The notes beneath the pieces are model-generated. The model made no database searches. It had not been told where the DNA came from and was given only the letters and a program-made list of their open reading frames with translations. Positions 17,411 to 25,397 of a stretch of DNA of 64,000 nt are shown here, in pieces. Numbering within the stretch: position 1 is the stretch's first letter; each line of letters begins with the position of its first letter. The translations under genes and the position numbers were made by a program. Source of the DNA: Bacillus tianshenii (GTDB taxonomy: Bacteria > Bacillota > Bacilli > Bacillales > Bacillaceae_N); NCBI GenBank assembly GCA_020524525.2, contig CP129018.1:1306115-1370114 (forward strand), written 5' to 3'.

Positions 17411-17932
17411 ATGACATTTAAGCGCATCATAACCGTCATTATGTCATTTCTCCCGGGACTAGCTCATATGTTTTTAGGGTTGTCCAACCGGGGAATTCAG
17501 TTAATGATTTTATTCTTTTCTCTTGGCTTTTTAACGGACTTATTAGATACATTTACATTTTTAGTCCCGATCTTTTGGGTATTCAGCTTGTTTGACGCAT
17601 TAAGGTATTTATTTAAGAAGGAACGTGGACAAGCGATTGATGATGAACCCCTCTTTCCTTGGGACAGCTTAAGAGGAAAAAGCCAGGTAGTTGGTTTTGC
17701 TTTTATCGGATTCGGTCTTATCTTTTTATTTGAAAACGCTGCAGAATACTTTTTTGATTGGGAGAAATACGAAATTATCAAAAATGTCCTAGTTGGTTTA
17801 TTATTTATTGCTCTTGGAGTGGGGACCCTTCAAAGCCGTCAAAAGAGCATGACTTTGTTTTTTAAACGAAGTGAGAAGAAGATCGAAGAACCTAAGCGGT
17901 ACCGCTATCGCTATCATAATCAGGATATGTAA
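17411..17932 (+). CDS. Hypothetical integral membrane protein
   Basis: A 173-residue protein starting MTFKRIITVIMSFLPGLAHM. It has about four membrane helices (residues 8-28, 30-58, 92-112, 122-142) and a basic tail RYRYRYHNQDM. The FLPGLAHMFLGLSNRGIQL opening resembles TM2-type small membrane proteins, where Pro-Gly starts a helix pair. ATG 17411 is preferred to a GTG three codons earlier. The stop lies only a few bases from the end of the IS200-like element, so the element either landed in its 3' region or supplies its terminator. Confidence 0.7.
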   Translation: MTFKRIITVIMSFLPGLAHMFLGLSNRGIQLMILFFSLGFLTDLLDTFTFLVPIFWVFSLFDALRYLFKKERGQAIDDEPLFPWDSLRGKSQVVGFAFIGFGLIFLFENAAEYFFDWEKYEIIKNVLVGLLFIALGVGTLQSRQKSMTLFFKRSEKKIEEPKRYRYRYHNQDM

Positions 17933-17935
17933 AAT

Positions 17936-18662
17936 CAAAACCACCAGTGTGAACTGGTGGTTTGCTCTGCGGCTGAAAGCCTCTTTTACCGGCCTCGGCC
18001 TTAAAGGCCCACTGAAAGGGTTTCCCTTATGCACCACATTCACTCACCAATTCTAAAGAATTTCCTTATTTTTTCTTATTTCTTTGTCCTGTGAACGGAT
18101 CAAACTCTTCGAACAATGTTAACTGGTCAGCTCGATAGTCTCCACCAGCTGATTTCGAATGTAGTCTTGTATTCGCTTCTTGTTTCGACCCACCGTATCA
18201 ACATAAAAGCCTCTACACCAAAATTTCCGGTTTCCATATCGGTATTTTAAATTGGCATGTCGATCAAAAATCATGAGACTGCTCTTCCCTTTCAAGTAAC
18301 CCATGAATTGAGACACACTCAATTTAGGTGGGATACTAACTAACATATGAATGTGGTCCGGACAGGCATTGGCTTCATGGATCACCACACCTTTTCGTTC
18401 ACATAGATCCCGGATAATTTGTCCAATACTCTTTTTATATTTTCCATAAATAATCTGTCTTCTGTACTTTGGCGCAAACACAATGTGATACTTACAATTC
18501 CATGTTGTGTGTGCTAAACTATTCATGTCCTTCAAGGGGCATTCCTCCTTCTATGGCGAGATAAAGTGGTCGGGAAACCAACTTTATCTTACCATGAAGG
18601 GGGATTTTTTTATTACCACGCTATAAGCTATCTAGAACCCCCGGCATAGCCAGGGGTTTTCT
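17936..18662 (-). mobile_element. IS200/IS605-family insertion sequence
   Basis: About 727 bp, tnpA only. The left-end-type hairpin upstream of tnpA is AACCCCCGGC (18636-18645) / GCCAGGGGTT (18649-18658). The right-end-type hairpin downstream is AACCACCAGT (17939-17948) / ACTGGTGGTTT (17953-17963). Unequal subterminal hairpins, no terminal inverted repeats and an HUH-type TnpA fit IS200. The exact ends are estimates. No tnpB is present. Confidence 0.8.
18119..18535 (-). CDS. tnpA: IS200-type Y1 transposase TnpA, C-terminal frameshift
   Basis: A 138-residue single-strand transposase. The HUH metal site is PDHIHMLVSI and the nucleophile helix is DYIRNQ (Tyr, with Gln four residues later). KYHIVFAPKYRRQIIYG is typical of the family. 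After NQLVE the frame changes and stops at 18119. Inserting one base near 18140 restores a normal tail (YRADQLTLFEEFDPFTGQ) to a stop at 18066. The element thus carries a single-base deletion that removes about 20 C-terminal residues while sparing the catalytic residues. Activity is uncertain. Confidence 0.85.
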   Translation of the reverse strand: MKDMNSLAHTTWNCKYHIVFAPKYRRQIIYGKYKKSIGQIIRDLCERKGVVIHEANACPDHIHMLVSIPPKLSVSQFMGYLKGKSSLMIFDRHANLKYRYGNRKFWCRGFYVDTVGRNKKRIQDYIRNQLVETIELTS

Positions 18663-18679
18663 AAACCATTAAATAAAGA

Positions 18680-18711
18680 GAACCTGCAAGCTATCATTTA
18701 GCTGCAGGTTC
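18680..18711 (-). terminator. yidD terminator
   Basis: GAACCTGCA (18680-18688) and TGCAGGTTC (18703-18711), overlapping the last codons of yidD, with an AT-rich 3' side on the minus strand. Confidence 0.7.
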
Positions 18712-18930
18712 TTTATTTTTTTCAGGTACCTCATCAATACCACCAGGATGGAAGGGGTGACATTTGAAAATCCGCTTTATGGTTAGCCAGCCGCCTTTTA
18801 GTGCGCCAAACCGTTGAATGGCTTCTAACCCGTACTGTGAGCACGTTGGATAGAAGCGGCATGTCGGCGGTTTAAATGGTGAAATAACTTTTCGATAGAA
18901 ATAAATGATGGCAAGAAAAAGCCGTTTCAT
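18694..18930 (-). CDS. yidD: Membrane protein insertion efficiency factor YidD
   Basis: A 78-residue protein, [19 protein letters not shown], with the YidD signature [15 protein letters not shown] and [15 protein letters not shown]. It associates with the inner leaflet through an N-terminal amphipathic helix and assists YidC-type insertion. ATG 18930 follows AAGGAAG. A longer form starting at 18954 lacks a good ribosome site. A single gene between the IS element and the RpiR gene. Confidence 0.93.
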   Translation of the reverse strand: MKRLFLAIIYFYRKVISPFKPPTCRFYPTCSQYGLEAIQRFGALKGGWLTIKRIFKCHPFHPGGIDEVPEKNKEPAAK

Positions 18931-18995
18931 GAAAGGACACTTCCTTATATACATTGTGCTTTTATTTTATACGCAAAGGGGTATAGAACGCAAAT

Positions 18996-19019
18996 AAAGC
19001 AGCCGACAATAGCTGCTTT
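18996..19019 (-). terminator. Terminator of the rpiR gene
   Basis: AAAGCAGC (18996-19003) and GCTGCTTT (19012-19019), 8-nt loop, overlapping the rpiR stop codon. Confidence 0.75.
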
Positions 19020-19860
19020 ACTCGTGAAAAACATTGAAATTGTCCCAGAGAGTTTCCAATTCTTCTAGCCGCTTCTTCACCTTTGTCTGTTCGGAGCGTG
19101 TAACCCCTGTAATAAGGGCATTAATCACACTTAATGGCGCAGTGAATGAATCAATAAATGAGTTAATTTCAGCTGCTGCATAGATTTGATAATCACCAAG
19201 CGGAGCAAGTGGTGACATTGGATGATCTGTAATAACTAATGTTTTGGCGCCTTTATCACGAACATATTTCATAACATCTACCGTCCGCTTCGTATAACGT
19301 GAAAAACCCATGCCAATTACGAGATCATTTTCAGTAATATCTAATAAGTGCTCAGATACGCCGTCTGACTGCTGAACAAGCTCAGTATTTTGCAAAACTA
19401 GATCAAGGTAAAATTCTAAAAATACACCTAAGCTTTGCGCACTGCGGTAAGCAATAATATAAATGCGTTCAGCCTTAATTAACTCTTGAATGATTGTATT
19501 GAAAGTGTGAGAATCTATGCCCCTCATCGTTTCCTTTATGTTCCGCATATCATCATAAAGAACTTCTTTCCACACATCCATCGGTTTTGTCTCTACAGCC
19601 GTTGTCTTTTCAAACCGTTCTGCTGATGTCCACTTTCGCTGCAAAGCCTCCTGTAAATGCCGCTGAAGCTCAGGATAACCTTTATAACCAAGAAAGACGG
19701 CAAAGCGAATAATTGTCGCTTCGCCGACTCCTGCTTTACGCGCAAGCTTTGATGCAGTAAGAAAGGGGGCACTCTCTGGATTTTCAATTAAAAATGCTGC
19801 AATCTTTTTTTGAGATTTGCTCATTTCAGCTTGTTTTGCACTAATTCGTTCGAATACCAC
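19018..19860 (-). CDS. RpiR/MurR-family transcriptional regulator
   Basis: A 280-residue regulator. The N-terminal 75 residues form a winged HTH (ASKLARKAGVGEATIIRFAVFLG) and the C-terminal half is a SIS sugar-phosphate-sensing domain (IYIIAYRSAQSLG, LVIGMGFSRYTKRTVDVM, TLVITDHPMSPLA). Family members sense amino sugars or sugar phosphates. ATG or GTG near 19860 is 21 nt after the aminotransferase gene, so the two are one operon and the regulator probably controls it. The effector cannot be read from the sequence. Confidence 0.88.
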   Translation of the reverse strand: MVFERISAKQAEMSKSQKKIAAFLIENPESAPFLTASKLARKAGVGEATIIRFAVFLGYKGYPELQRHLQEALQRKWTSAERFEKTTAVETKPMDVWKEVLYDDMRNIKETMRGIDSHTFNTIIQELIKAERIYIIAYRSAQSLGVFLEFYLDLVLQNTELVQQSDGVSEHLLDITENDLVIGMGFSRYTKRTVDVMKYVRDKGAKTLVITDHPMSPLAPLGDYQIYAAAEINSFIDSFTAPLSVINALITGVTRSEQTKVKKRLEELETLWDNFNVFHE

Positions 19861-19881
19861 ATTTTTTCACCCTTTTAACAC

Positions 19882-21261
19882 TTACAATTGCGATAAAACC
19901 TTCTCGTATGCTTCGACAGTTTTATCAAGCTCTGCGTCTGTATGCTCTGTTGAGAGACTGTAACGGTTTAGCGGTTTTGTATAGATTCCTTCATTTAACA
20001 AAGCATAGTCAATCTTTTTACGTAGAGCCATATTTGTTTTCTGGAATTCACGATAGTTTTTGATTTGTTCCTCTTCTGATAATACTACACTAAAGATTGT
20101 TCCTTTTCCAATCGCTTTCATTGGGATTCCTTTTTTCGCAAACAACCATTCTAGCCGTTGTTTCAATGTGTCTGTTGTCTGCATAACACGGTCCATCTCA
20201 GACTCTAATACATCTAACACGGCCATTCCAGCAGAAAGAATTGTCGGGTGCCCATTATACGTTCCACTATGGAATAACACGTCTTTGGCGCTTGATGTTT
20301 TACTTTGGCTTGAGTCAAAAACGTCAGCATTAATGGATGCGGCACTTTCCATCATAATTTCTTTTTTCCCGCCAACGATACCGACTGGATAACCGCCACC
20401 AATTACTTTACCGAGTGTCGTAATGTCAGGCTTGATGTTATACGCTTGTTGCGCACCGCCGATACCGATGCGAAAGCCGGTTTTTACCTCATCATAAATA
20501 AGGACAATGCCAAGTTCTTCTGTAATGCGTCTCAATTCTGTCATAAACGCTTGCTCAGCAGGAATAAAGCCTGCTTGGATTGGTTCAATGATTAACGCAG
20601 CAAGTTCGTTCTTGTGTTGACGAAGGAGCTTTTCAGTTCGTTCAATATCATTAAATGGCAGCACCAATGTTTGTTTTTGATAATAAGGGTCAATTCCTTT
20701 GGATTCAGGCACACTATTTGGCTGTTCTTCAGAACCATATTCACTGTCTGACGGGTTGATACTGATTAATACTTGGTCATAGCCGCCATGATAATGTCCT
20801 TCGAATTTAGCTATCTTATTTTTGCCTGTATAAGCAGAAGCAAGGCGGATTGCAAGTAATGTTGCTTCTGTTCCGGAATTTGTATAACGCAAGCGTTCAA
20901 TGCTCGGGTAATGCTTCATAATACGTTTCCCGAATTTAATCTCAAGCTCGTGTGGAGTTCCAAATAAATTTGTTCCATCTTGTTCAAGCTGTTCGATAAC
21001 CGCTTTTTTTACTGCTGGATGACCATGTCCAAGCATAAGTGCTCCGTAGGATAAGAGATAATCGATATATTCATTGCCATCTACATCTGTTAAATAAGCA
21101 CCGTTTCCTTTGTTCATAACAATTGGGTAAGGAGAGAAAGATTTAATATTTGCTGTAACACCATTTGGCATGACATCTTGCGCTTGCTGCATAATGTCAT
21201 AAGAACCTTTTGTTCGTTTCATATATTCATGTACCACTGGAGAGATTTCTTCAATTGCCAC
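19882..21261 (-). CDS. Class-III PLP aminotransferase, glutamate-1-semialdehyde aminomutase-like
   Basis: A 459-residue fold-type I PLP enzyme. NSGTEATLLAIRLA, FEGHYHGGYD, IYDEVKTGFR and TTLGKVIGGGYPVG (PLP Lys) follow the GSA-aminomutase/HemL branch of class III. It is about 30 residues longer than HemL, with an insert near residues 170-200, and it is not beside haem genes, so HemL itself is unlikely. A housekeeping hemL would be expected elsewhere. It is cotranscribed with an RpiR regulator, which suggests catabolism of an amino compound, substrate unknown. Confidence 0.82.
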   Translation of the reverse strand: MAIEEISPVVHEYMKRTKGSYDIMQQAQDVMPNGVTANIKSFSPYPIVMNKGNGAYLTDVDGNEYIDYLLSYGALMLGHGHPAVKKAVIEQLEQDGTNLFGTPHELEIKFGKRIMKHYPSIERLRYTNSGTEATLLAIRLASAYTGKNKIAKFEGHYHGGYDQVLISINPSDSEYGSEEQPNSVPESKGIDPYYQKQTLVLPFNDIERTEKLLRQHKNELAALIIEPIQAGFIPAEQAFMTELRRITEELGIVLIYDEVKTGFRIGIGGAQQAYNIKPDITTLGKVIGGGYPVGIVGGKKEIMMESAASINADVFDSSQSKTSSAKDVLFHSGTYNGHPTILSAGMAVLDVLESEMDRVMQTTDTLKQRLEWLFAKKGIPMKAIGKGTIFSVVLSEEEQIKNYREFQKTNMALRKKIDYALLNEGIYTKPLNRYSLSTEHTDAELDKTVEAYEKVLSQL

Positions 21262-21455
21262 TTTTTATTCCACCTTTTATTAAGAAGTTTTTATTTCATA
21301 ATCAATTATTTTTTGAATGATGTGTTTCATTATAGATCATACTTACCCAAATTTGAAGTGAAATATTCCATAAAAATTAATTTTTGAAGTGATTATTTCA
21401 TATTGATAATTTGACAGTAATATAAAAGATTATTTCGCCGCGAATATCAACGAAA

Positions 21456-21499
21456 AAAGGCTGCTTTACAGGAAGGTTATTCCTAATAAAGCAGCCTTT
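21456..21499 (-). terminator. Terminator of the 21506-21697 gene
   Basis: AAAGGCTGCTTTA (21456-21468) and TAAAGCAGCCTTT (21487-21499), perfect 13-bp stem with an 18-nt loop. On the minus strand it is followed by TTTTCG. The 21262-21455 stretch before it, upstream of the aminotransferase, is AT-rich and holds no gene I can see. Confidence 0.8.
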
Positions 21500-21505
21500 G
21501 GCTAG

Positions 21506-21697
21506 CTAGGAGCGTGGTGTTTCCAGGTAGCGAAAGACAACACTGCCGCCTTTTTTTGCAATACCGTGAAATTGCTTGAAATCTTCACGATTACGAATAA
21601 TTGAAAAAAATTGCGGAGCATCTTCTTTGCTTATCTCTTGTACACTTCGCTCACCAGAAGCTAATTCGTCAGCAATGGTATGTAACTCATTATCCAT
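21506..21697 (-). CDS. Small hypothetical protein
   Basis: A 63-residue soluble protein beginning MDNELHTIADELASGERSVQ, with FFSIIRNREDFKQFHGIAKKG and a strand VVFRYLE near the end. GGAGAG lies upstream of ATG 21697, and a strong terminator lies 6 nt after the stop. I do not recognise the family. It probably shares a transcript with the small gene at 21731. Confidence 0.65.
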   Translation of the reverse strand: MDNELHTIADELASGERSVQEISKEDAPQFFSIIRNREDFKQFHGIAKKGGSVVFRYLETPRS

Positions 21698-21730
21698 CTT
21701 TCATCTCTCCAGAACTAAAATAAATCAACC

Positions 21731-21898
21731 TTACTTCTGTATATTTAAGTATTCTTCATTCACTCTGTCAACCGCTTGTAGAAAAGATAATTCAGTCGGT
21801 GTACATTCACTAATTGGCTTTTTGCTAATTTCTGTGGAAAGCTCCACAGAGGCGATTAATAATTCCCGGCTTAATTGAAGAAGGAGATCCTTTTTCAT
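21731..21898 (-). CDS. Small hypothetical protein
   Basis: A 55-residue helical protein, MKKDLLLQLSRELLIASVEL, then STEISKKPISECTPTELSFL and a short end. ATG 21898 sits 7 nt after AGGGG. An ATG at 21904 is too close. It lies 33 bp upstream of the 21506 gene in the same direction. No motif is recognised. The call rests on the ribosome site, charge pattern and spacing. Confidence 0.55.
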   Translation of the reverse strand: MKKDLLLQLSRELLIASVELSTEISKKPISECTPTELSFLQAVDRVNEEYLNIQK

Positions 21899-22084
21899 CT
21901 TCATACCCCTTTAGTTTTTTCTTTATCATAGCAATTTTAAGTAAAATTTTGTTAAAATAAATGAAAAACAGGAAGATAGGTTGGCTATTTAATAGCTTAT
22001 TAACTGAAATATAGGTTTTAGCTGGCATGAAAACCCGATCCATGCAACAATGATAGGTAATTATGGAATGTCGGAGGGAGAAGA

Positions 22085-22729
22085 ATGGACTTTCGCAACA
22101 TTATGAACAGCTTGTCAAAAGAATATTTAGTGCCAGACGCAAATGTTGAACAAGCTTCTCTGATTTTTATATTAGAATCGCCACATGTGCAAGAAGTGAA
22201 AAATGGTGTGCCCGTCGCAGGTGCTTCAGGCGCCACGATGACGAAACATCTAGTAGGTGCTGAACAAAAGACGCCACTTGGGCTGCTTGTAAAAAAATAT
22301 GTAGAGCATAATGAAGCAGAAGAGGTTGAAAATATCGGGCTAATGAACATTTGTCAATTACCGATGCAAAGAGCAGCATATCAAAAAAACGATATTGAAC
22401 AATTAAATGACTTCTTTGATATTGTGGAAGGAATCAGAACTTCCAATCATAAGAAGGAATTTAAGGATGAAACATGGAATGATATGCAAAAGGTTATCTT
22501 GAATCATTTCTTAAAAAGACTGAAAGAACTAGAGAATAAATCGTATACGTTAGTTCCGTGTGGACGATTTGCCCAAAAGTTTTTCCAAATGGCCATGGAA
22601 CATGTCGACAGCAGTTCTTGGAAAGTGATTGATGATGTACCGCATCCGTCTTATAATTCGTGGAGCCGTGAGCGTTACCGTAATGCCGTTAAACAAGTGC
22701 AAGAAATCTACGAATCTACAAAATCTTAA
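22085..22729 (+). CDS. Uracil-DNA-glycosylase-like protein
   Basis: A 214-residue cytosolic protein. The strand-loop LIFILESPHVQEV near residue 25, LVPCGRFAQKFF near 155 and DVPHPSYNSWSRERY near 185 fit the uracil-DNA-glycosylase superfamily fold, in which the first holds the water-activating motif and the PHPS segment enters the minor groove. Classic UDG motifs are not exact, so substrate and even activity are uncertain. ATG 22085 follows GGAGGGAG. The tautomerase gene follows after 15 nt in the same direction. Confidence 0.55.
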   Translation: MDFRNIMNSLSKEYLVPDANVEQASLIFILESPHVQEVKNGVPVAGASGATMTKHLVGAEQKTPLGLLVKKYVEHNEAEEVENIGLMNICQLPMQRAAYQKNDIEQLNDFFDIVEGIRTSNHKKEFKDETWNDMQKVILNHFLKRLKELENKSYTLVPCGRFAQKFFQMAMEHVDSSSWKVIDDVPHPSYNSWSRERYRNAVKQVQEIYESTKS

Positions 22730-22744
22730 ATGAGGTGCTGGCTG

Positions 22745-22972
22745 ATGCCTGTTATATCAATTAAGTTAGCAAAAGGAAGGACAGAAGAACAAAAAGCTTT
22801 ATTTGCTTCTGAAATAACCAAGAATGCTGTCGAACTGCTAGGTGTAAAAGCTGAATGGGTAACAGTACTGTTCGAGGAATATGAACGTGAAAATTGGGCG
22901 ACAGCAGGTATGCTGCATTCAAAAAAGTTTGGTCCGGGATTTGGCCTAAAAGGGACAGAAAAAAAGAGTTGA
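22745..22972 (+). CDS. 4-oxalocrotonate tautomerase family protein
   Basis: A 75-residue protein, MPVISIKLAKGRTEEQKALF. After Met removal Pro-1 becomes the catalytic base, and Lys and Arg residues at KGRTEEQK fit the family. ATG 22745 places Pro directly after Met and lies behind GAGGTG. An ATG at 22730 lacks this. The extended C-terminus (MLHSKKFGPGF) is typical of the DmpI-type subgroup. Substrate unknown. Confidence 0.82.
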   Translation: MPVISIKLAKGRTEEQKALFASEITKNAVELLGVKAEWVTVLFEEYERENWATAGMLHSKKFGPGFGLKGTEKKS

Positions 22973-23007
22973 AATTGGCTTATAATAGCCGCTTTCAACT
23001 CTTTTTT
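22961..23007. terminator. Bidirectional terminator after the tautomerase gene
   Basis: AAAAAGAGTTGAAA (22961-22974) and TTTCAACTCTTTTT (22993-23006) with an inner GGCT-TATAAT-AGCC stem. It also serves the convergent 23006-23182 gene. Confidence 0.85.
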
Positions 23008-23182
23008 ATTTGACAAGCTCGAATTCTTCTATAAAACAAATAAGCTCTTCAGCAGAAGTGATAACGGTAATCGGGCTCCTATCTGTTTGCTCGCTAACCT
23101 CATCATTAAACACTTCGAAATAAAATGAGTTATCTGAACAATGGTGAACGTAAGAACAGATAACATAGGACGATTCCTTCAT
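23006..23182 (-). CDS. Small hypothetical protein
   Basis: A 58-residue acidic protein, MKESSYVICSYVHHCSDNSF, then YFEVFNDEVSEQTDRSPITV and a C-terminal helix. AAAAGGAGG lies 7 nt before ATG 23182, and the gene ends inside the shared terminator. Three early Cys and two His residues are notable but form no standard metal motif. Family unknown. Confidence 0.6.
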   Translation of the reverse strand: MKESSYVICSYVHHCSDNSFYFEVFNDEVSEQTDRSPITVITSAEELICFIEEFELVK

Positions 23183-23271
23183 TATTTTTCCTCCTTTTTT
23201 GTGTCTAATCCAATTATAAACGGATAGTCAGAAAATATATACAGAATTATTCGAATATTTAGTGAAGATAG

Positions 23272-23298
23272 ATAGACGGTAATAATATTATGTTAACT
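23272..23298 (+). repeat. dif-like site A
   Basis: The 19-bp core TAATAATATTATGTTAACT (23280-23298) contains TTATGTTAACT, matching the XerD arm of Firmicute dif sites. The XerC-side half (23272-23282) matches poorly. Two more copies with the same orientation lie at 37722-37748 and 43492-43518. Confidence 0.55.
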
Positions 23299-23375
23299 AA
23301 ATGGTCTTATTGTTTGAAAGAATAGGGTAGGTGGGTAGGGCTTATATAGAGGATTAATAAAAGGAGTGTTTCAAA

Positions 23376-24032
23376 ATGATTCATATGATCGGCTATATTG
23401 CGATTGGAATCGGGATTGTTTGCAGTATTATTATTTTATTCGACATACTTAAGCATCCTCAGCACATGAAAATCATGAATGTTGTCTGGCCGATGCAAGG
23501 GTTATACTTAGGACCAATTGCGATCTGGGCTTATTGGAGAATGGGCCGTCAAAAAGGTCATGAAGGCCATGGACACGGCGATAAGCCTTTTTGGCAAAGT
23601 GTTTTTGTCTCAACAAGTCATTGTTCAAGCGGTTGTATTCTTGGTGATGTAATTGGTGCTCCCCTTGTTTTTATAACAGGTCTTCACTTATTAGGCTCGA
23701 AACTCTTTACTGATTATTCGGTTGAATTTACGCTCGCTTATATCTTCGGGATTTTCTTTCAATTGTTCTCGATTGTTCCAATGTCTGAAAACCTAGGCTG
23801 GGGAAAAGGTGTCGTGAAAGCTATCAAAGCAGATACGTTATCATTAGTTGCTTTTGAGGTTGGAATGTTTGGTTGGATGACGATTGTTCATTTCTACATC
23901 TTTCCGGGTGGTTTGAAGCCGATTGATATTCGTTTTTGGTTTATGATGCAAATTGCGATGATCTTAGGGGCTGCTACTAGTTACCCAGCAAACTGGTTTC
24001 TTGTTAAACGAGGGATTAAGCATCAAATGTAA
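23376..24032 (+). CDS. DUF4396-family integral membrane protein
   Basis: A 218-residue protein with five or six membrane helices: N-terminal helix at 4-24, then helices around 40-55, 95-115, 120-140, 160-180 and 190-210. A His-rich loop, GHEGHGHGDKPFW, and HCSSGCILGDVIG lie in the middle and suggest metal binding. This organisation is that of the DUF4396 family, function unknown. AAAAGGAG precedes ATG 23376. Its stop overlaps the convergent DUF2225 gene by 10 bp. Confidence 0.82.
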   Translation: MIHMIGYIAIGIGIVCSIIILFDILKHPQHMKIMNVVWPMQGLYLGPIAIWAYWRMGRQKGHEGHGHGDKPFWQSVFVSTSHCSSGCILGDVIGAPLVFITGLHLLGSKLFTDYSVEFTLAYIFGIFFQLFSIVPMSENLGWGKGVVKAIKADTLSLVAFEVGMFGWMTIVHFYIFPGGLKPIDIRFWFMMQIAMILGAATSYPANWFLVKRGIKHQM

Positions 24033-24844
24033 ATAGAGGAGGCTCTCCGCCTCCTCTTTATTGTGTTTTTTTTGAGTAAGCCCAACCCGAATTTTTTCTT
24101 TTCGGGTTTTTTTTGTGCTGCAACAGCCTGATCGAATGCTTTCTTCCGCATTCTCTCCTGCTTCATTTCCTCACGAATCAGCATCCATTGGTCACGGGCA
24201 AGTTCAACAATCCGTTTTTCAATGACTTTATCTTTAAGCTGAATCACTTTTGAAAAGTAAACAATGGCTTTATTAGGGTTCCCTGTTTGGCGATATAACT
24301 CTCCCATTAAATAAAGAATACGGGTTAATGACATATTGGCATCCTTATAATCTCCTTGAAAGTAGCTTTGTTCATAAGATTTCAAGGCAAGATTCAGACA
24401 TTCTATTTCTTTCGTTTCGTCTTTTAGCTTGCGGTAGATCCAGGCAAGACGCATATACAGCCCAGCCATTACAATCGGCTTTTCTTTGCGTAAAATCCCT
24501 GAATAAATTGCTAATTTATAGGCCTCAATTGCTTCTTTAGAAGTCCGTTCCTCCGAATAGTAAGACTGTCCACGCCAAAAACGAGTTATTTTCTGCATAA
24601 TAATGTCTTTTGCTCCAGGCAGAAAATAAGTAGCTGCTTCATCAGCAAACGCATACCCACAAGAAGGACAAACGTTCACATGGTAAAGCAAAGGACTTAG
24701 ATCTTCATGTTTATAATCAGAATAAAAATCTGACTCTAAACTAACAGCTTGAATAAAACGTGAACGTACTTTTTTTGTAGTAAAGGTGTGATTACATACG
24801 AGACAAGTTATGTGCTTATCATATAAAGGGTTCTGTTCACTCAT
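24023..24844 (-). CDS. DUF2225 protein with CxxC zinc site and TPR-like helices
   Basis: A 273-residue cytosolic protein, MSEQNPLYDKHITCLVCNHT. Zinc-ribbon-like pairs are CLVCN and CPSCGYAF. The rest is TPR-like helical repeats (AGLYMRLAWIYRKL, GELYRQTGNPNKAIVYFSKV). ATG 24844 follows GAGGTG. A longer start at 24877 is unlikely. The last 15 codons run through the DUF4396 terminator and encode an odd KRRRRASSIYI tail. One base fewer in the 8-T run at 24066-24073 would stop the protein just before this hairpin, so a length polymorphism or sequence error is possible. Confidence 0.8.
   Translation of the reverse strand: MSEQNPLYDKHITCLVCNHTFTTKKVRSRFIQAVSLESDFYSDYKHEDLSPLLYHVNVCPSCGYAFADEAATYFLPGAKDIIMQKITRFWRGQSYYSEERTSKEAIEAYKLAIYSGILRKEKPIVMAGLYMRLAWIYRKLKDETKEIECLNLALKSYEQSYFQGDYKDANMSLTRILYLMGELYRQTGNPNKAIVYFSKVIQLKDKVIEKRIVELARDQWMLIREEMKQERMRKKAFDQAVAAQKKPEKKKFGLGLLKKNTIKRRRRASSIYI
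24036..24056. terminator. Terminator between DUF4396 and DUF2225 genes
   Basis: GAGGAGGC (24036-24043) and GCCTCCTC (24049-24056), followed by TTTATT on the plus strand. It lies within the annotated 3' end of the minus-strand gene. Confidence 0.75.
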
Positions 24845-24877
24845 TACGTTCACCTCTTTAGCAAAATAAAGTACCAC

Positions 24878-25280
24878 AGCGTGTCGAGCTATTGGTACTT
24901 CTATTATACTAATTAACTAGATATAAAGCACTAGTTATAAGGTTTAGTTAGGTACTTTTTAGTATTTTTTAAACAAGATAGAAAAATAAGGATAATAGGT
25001 GAACAAATAGGGGTAAGAAAATAGAAATGTATCTGAATTAACATGTATATTTCTATTTAACTAGCCGACTGTAGTGTAAACTCATTTTAATTTCTGCTTT
25101 TCCCTTGCTATTTCAATGCTTTAAAAAGAATTTCACACTTTCTATTCTAAAGTCACAGGTGAAGACCTAATGCTTTATTTTCTTGCAAGTACTATTCTAA
25201 AATACCTAACTTGGTGAAAAATCCATCAAAAAATTCACCTTTTTTAGGAACAATTCAGTATTTTCGGTATGTTGTAATAT
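24878..25280. other. Intergenic stretch without a gene upstream of the Tad operon
   Basis: About 400 AT-rich bases with no ORF bearing a ribosome site. A TATAAT-like box at 24901-24906 (minus strand) may serve the DUF2225 gene. A weak hairpin GGTGAA (25213-25218) / TTCACC (25234-25239) is followed by TTTTTT and looks like a terminator without a gene before it. Nothing else is seen. Confidence 0.5.
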
Positions 25281-25306
25281 TTCGACAAACTTCGACAGAC
25301 TTGCAT
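25281..25306 (+). promoter_or_regulatory. Two tandem Spo0A boxes and -35 region of the Tad operon
   Basis: TTCGACA at 25281-25287 and again at 25291-25297, exactly one helical turn apart. TTCGACA is the reverse complement of the Spo0A box TGTCGAA. A TTGCAT (25301-25306) that could act as a -35 lies 3 nt downstream, about 90 nt before cpaB. No clear -10 is seen. Confidence 0.65.
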
Positions 25307-25397
25307 AATTTTTCTTGATACGATTAACGTAAAAATTTAGAAAATATTCACATTTAATCATTAATGAGGAAGGGTCGTAGATTAGGAGGACTAGAAG

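Noticed and set aside
17939-17963. Hairpin taken as the terminator of the 17411 gene
   Set aside because: It fits better as the right-end hairpin of the IS200-like element, although it may also stop transcription.
25213-25245. Hairpin plus T tract upstream of the Tad operon
   Set aside because: It has a 6-bp stem and a 15-nt loop, and no gene or RNA ends there. It lies upstream of the Spo0A boxes, so it cannot attenuate the operon. No c-di-GMP riboswitch core was found either.
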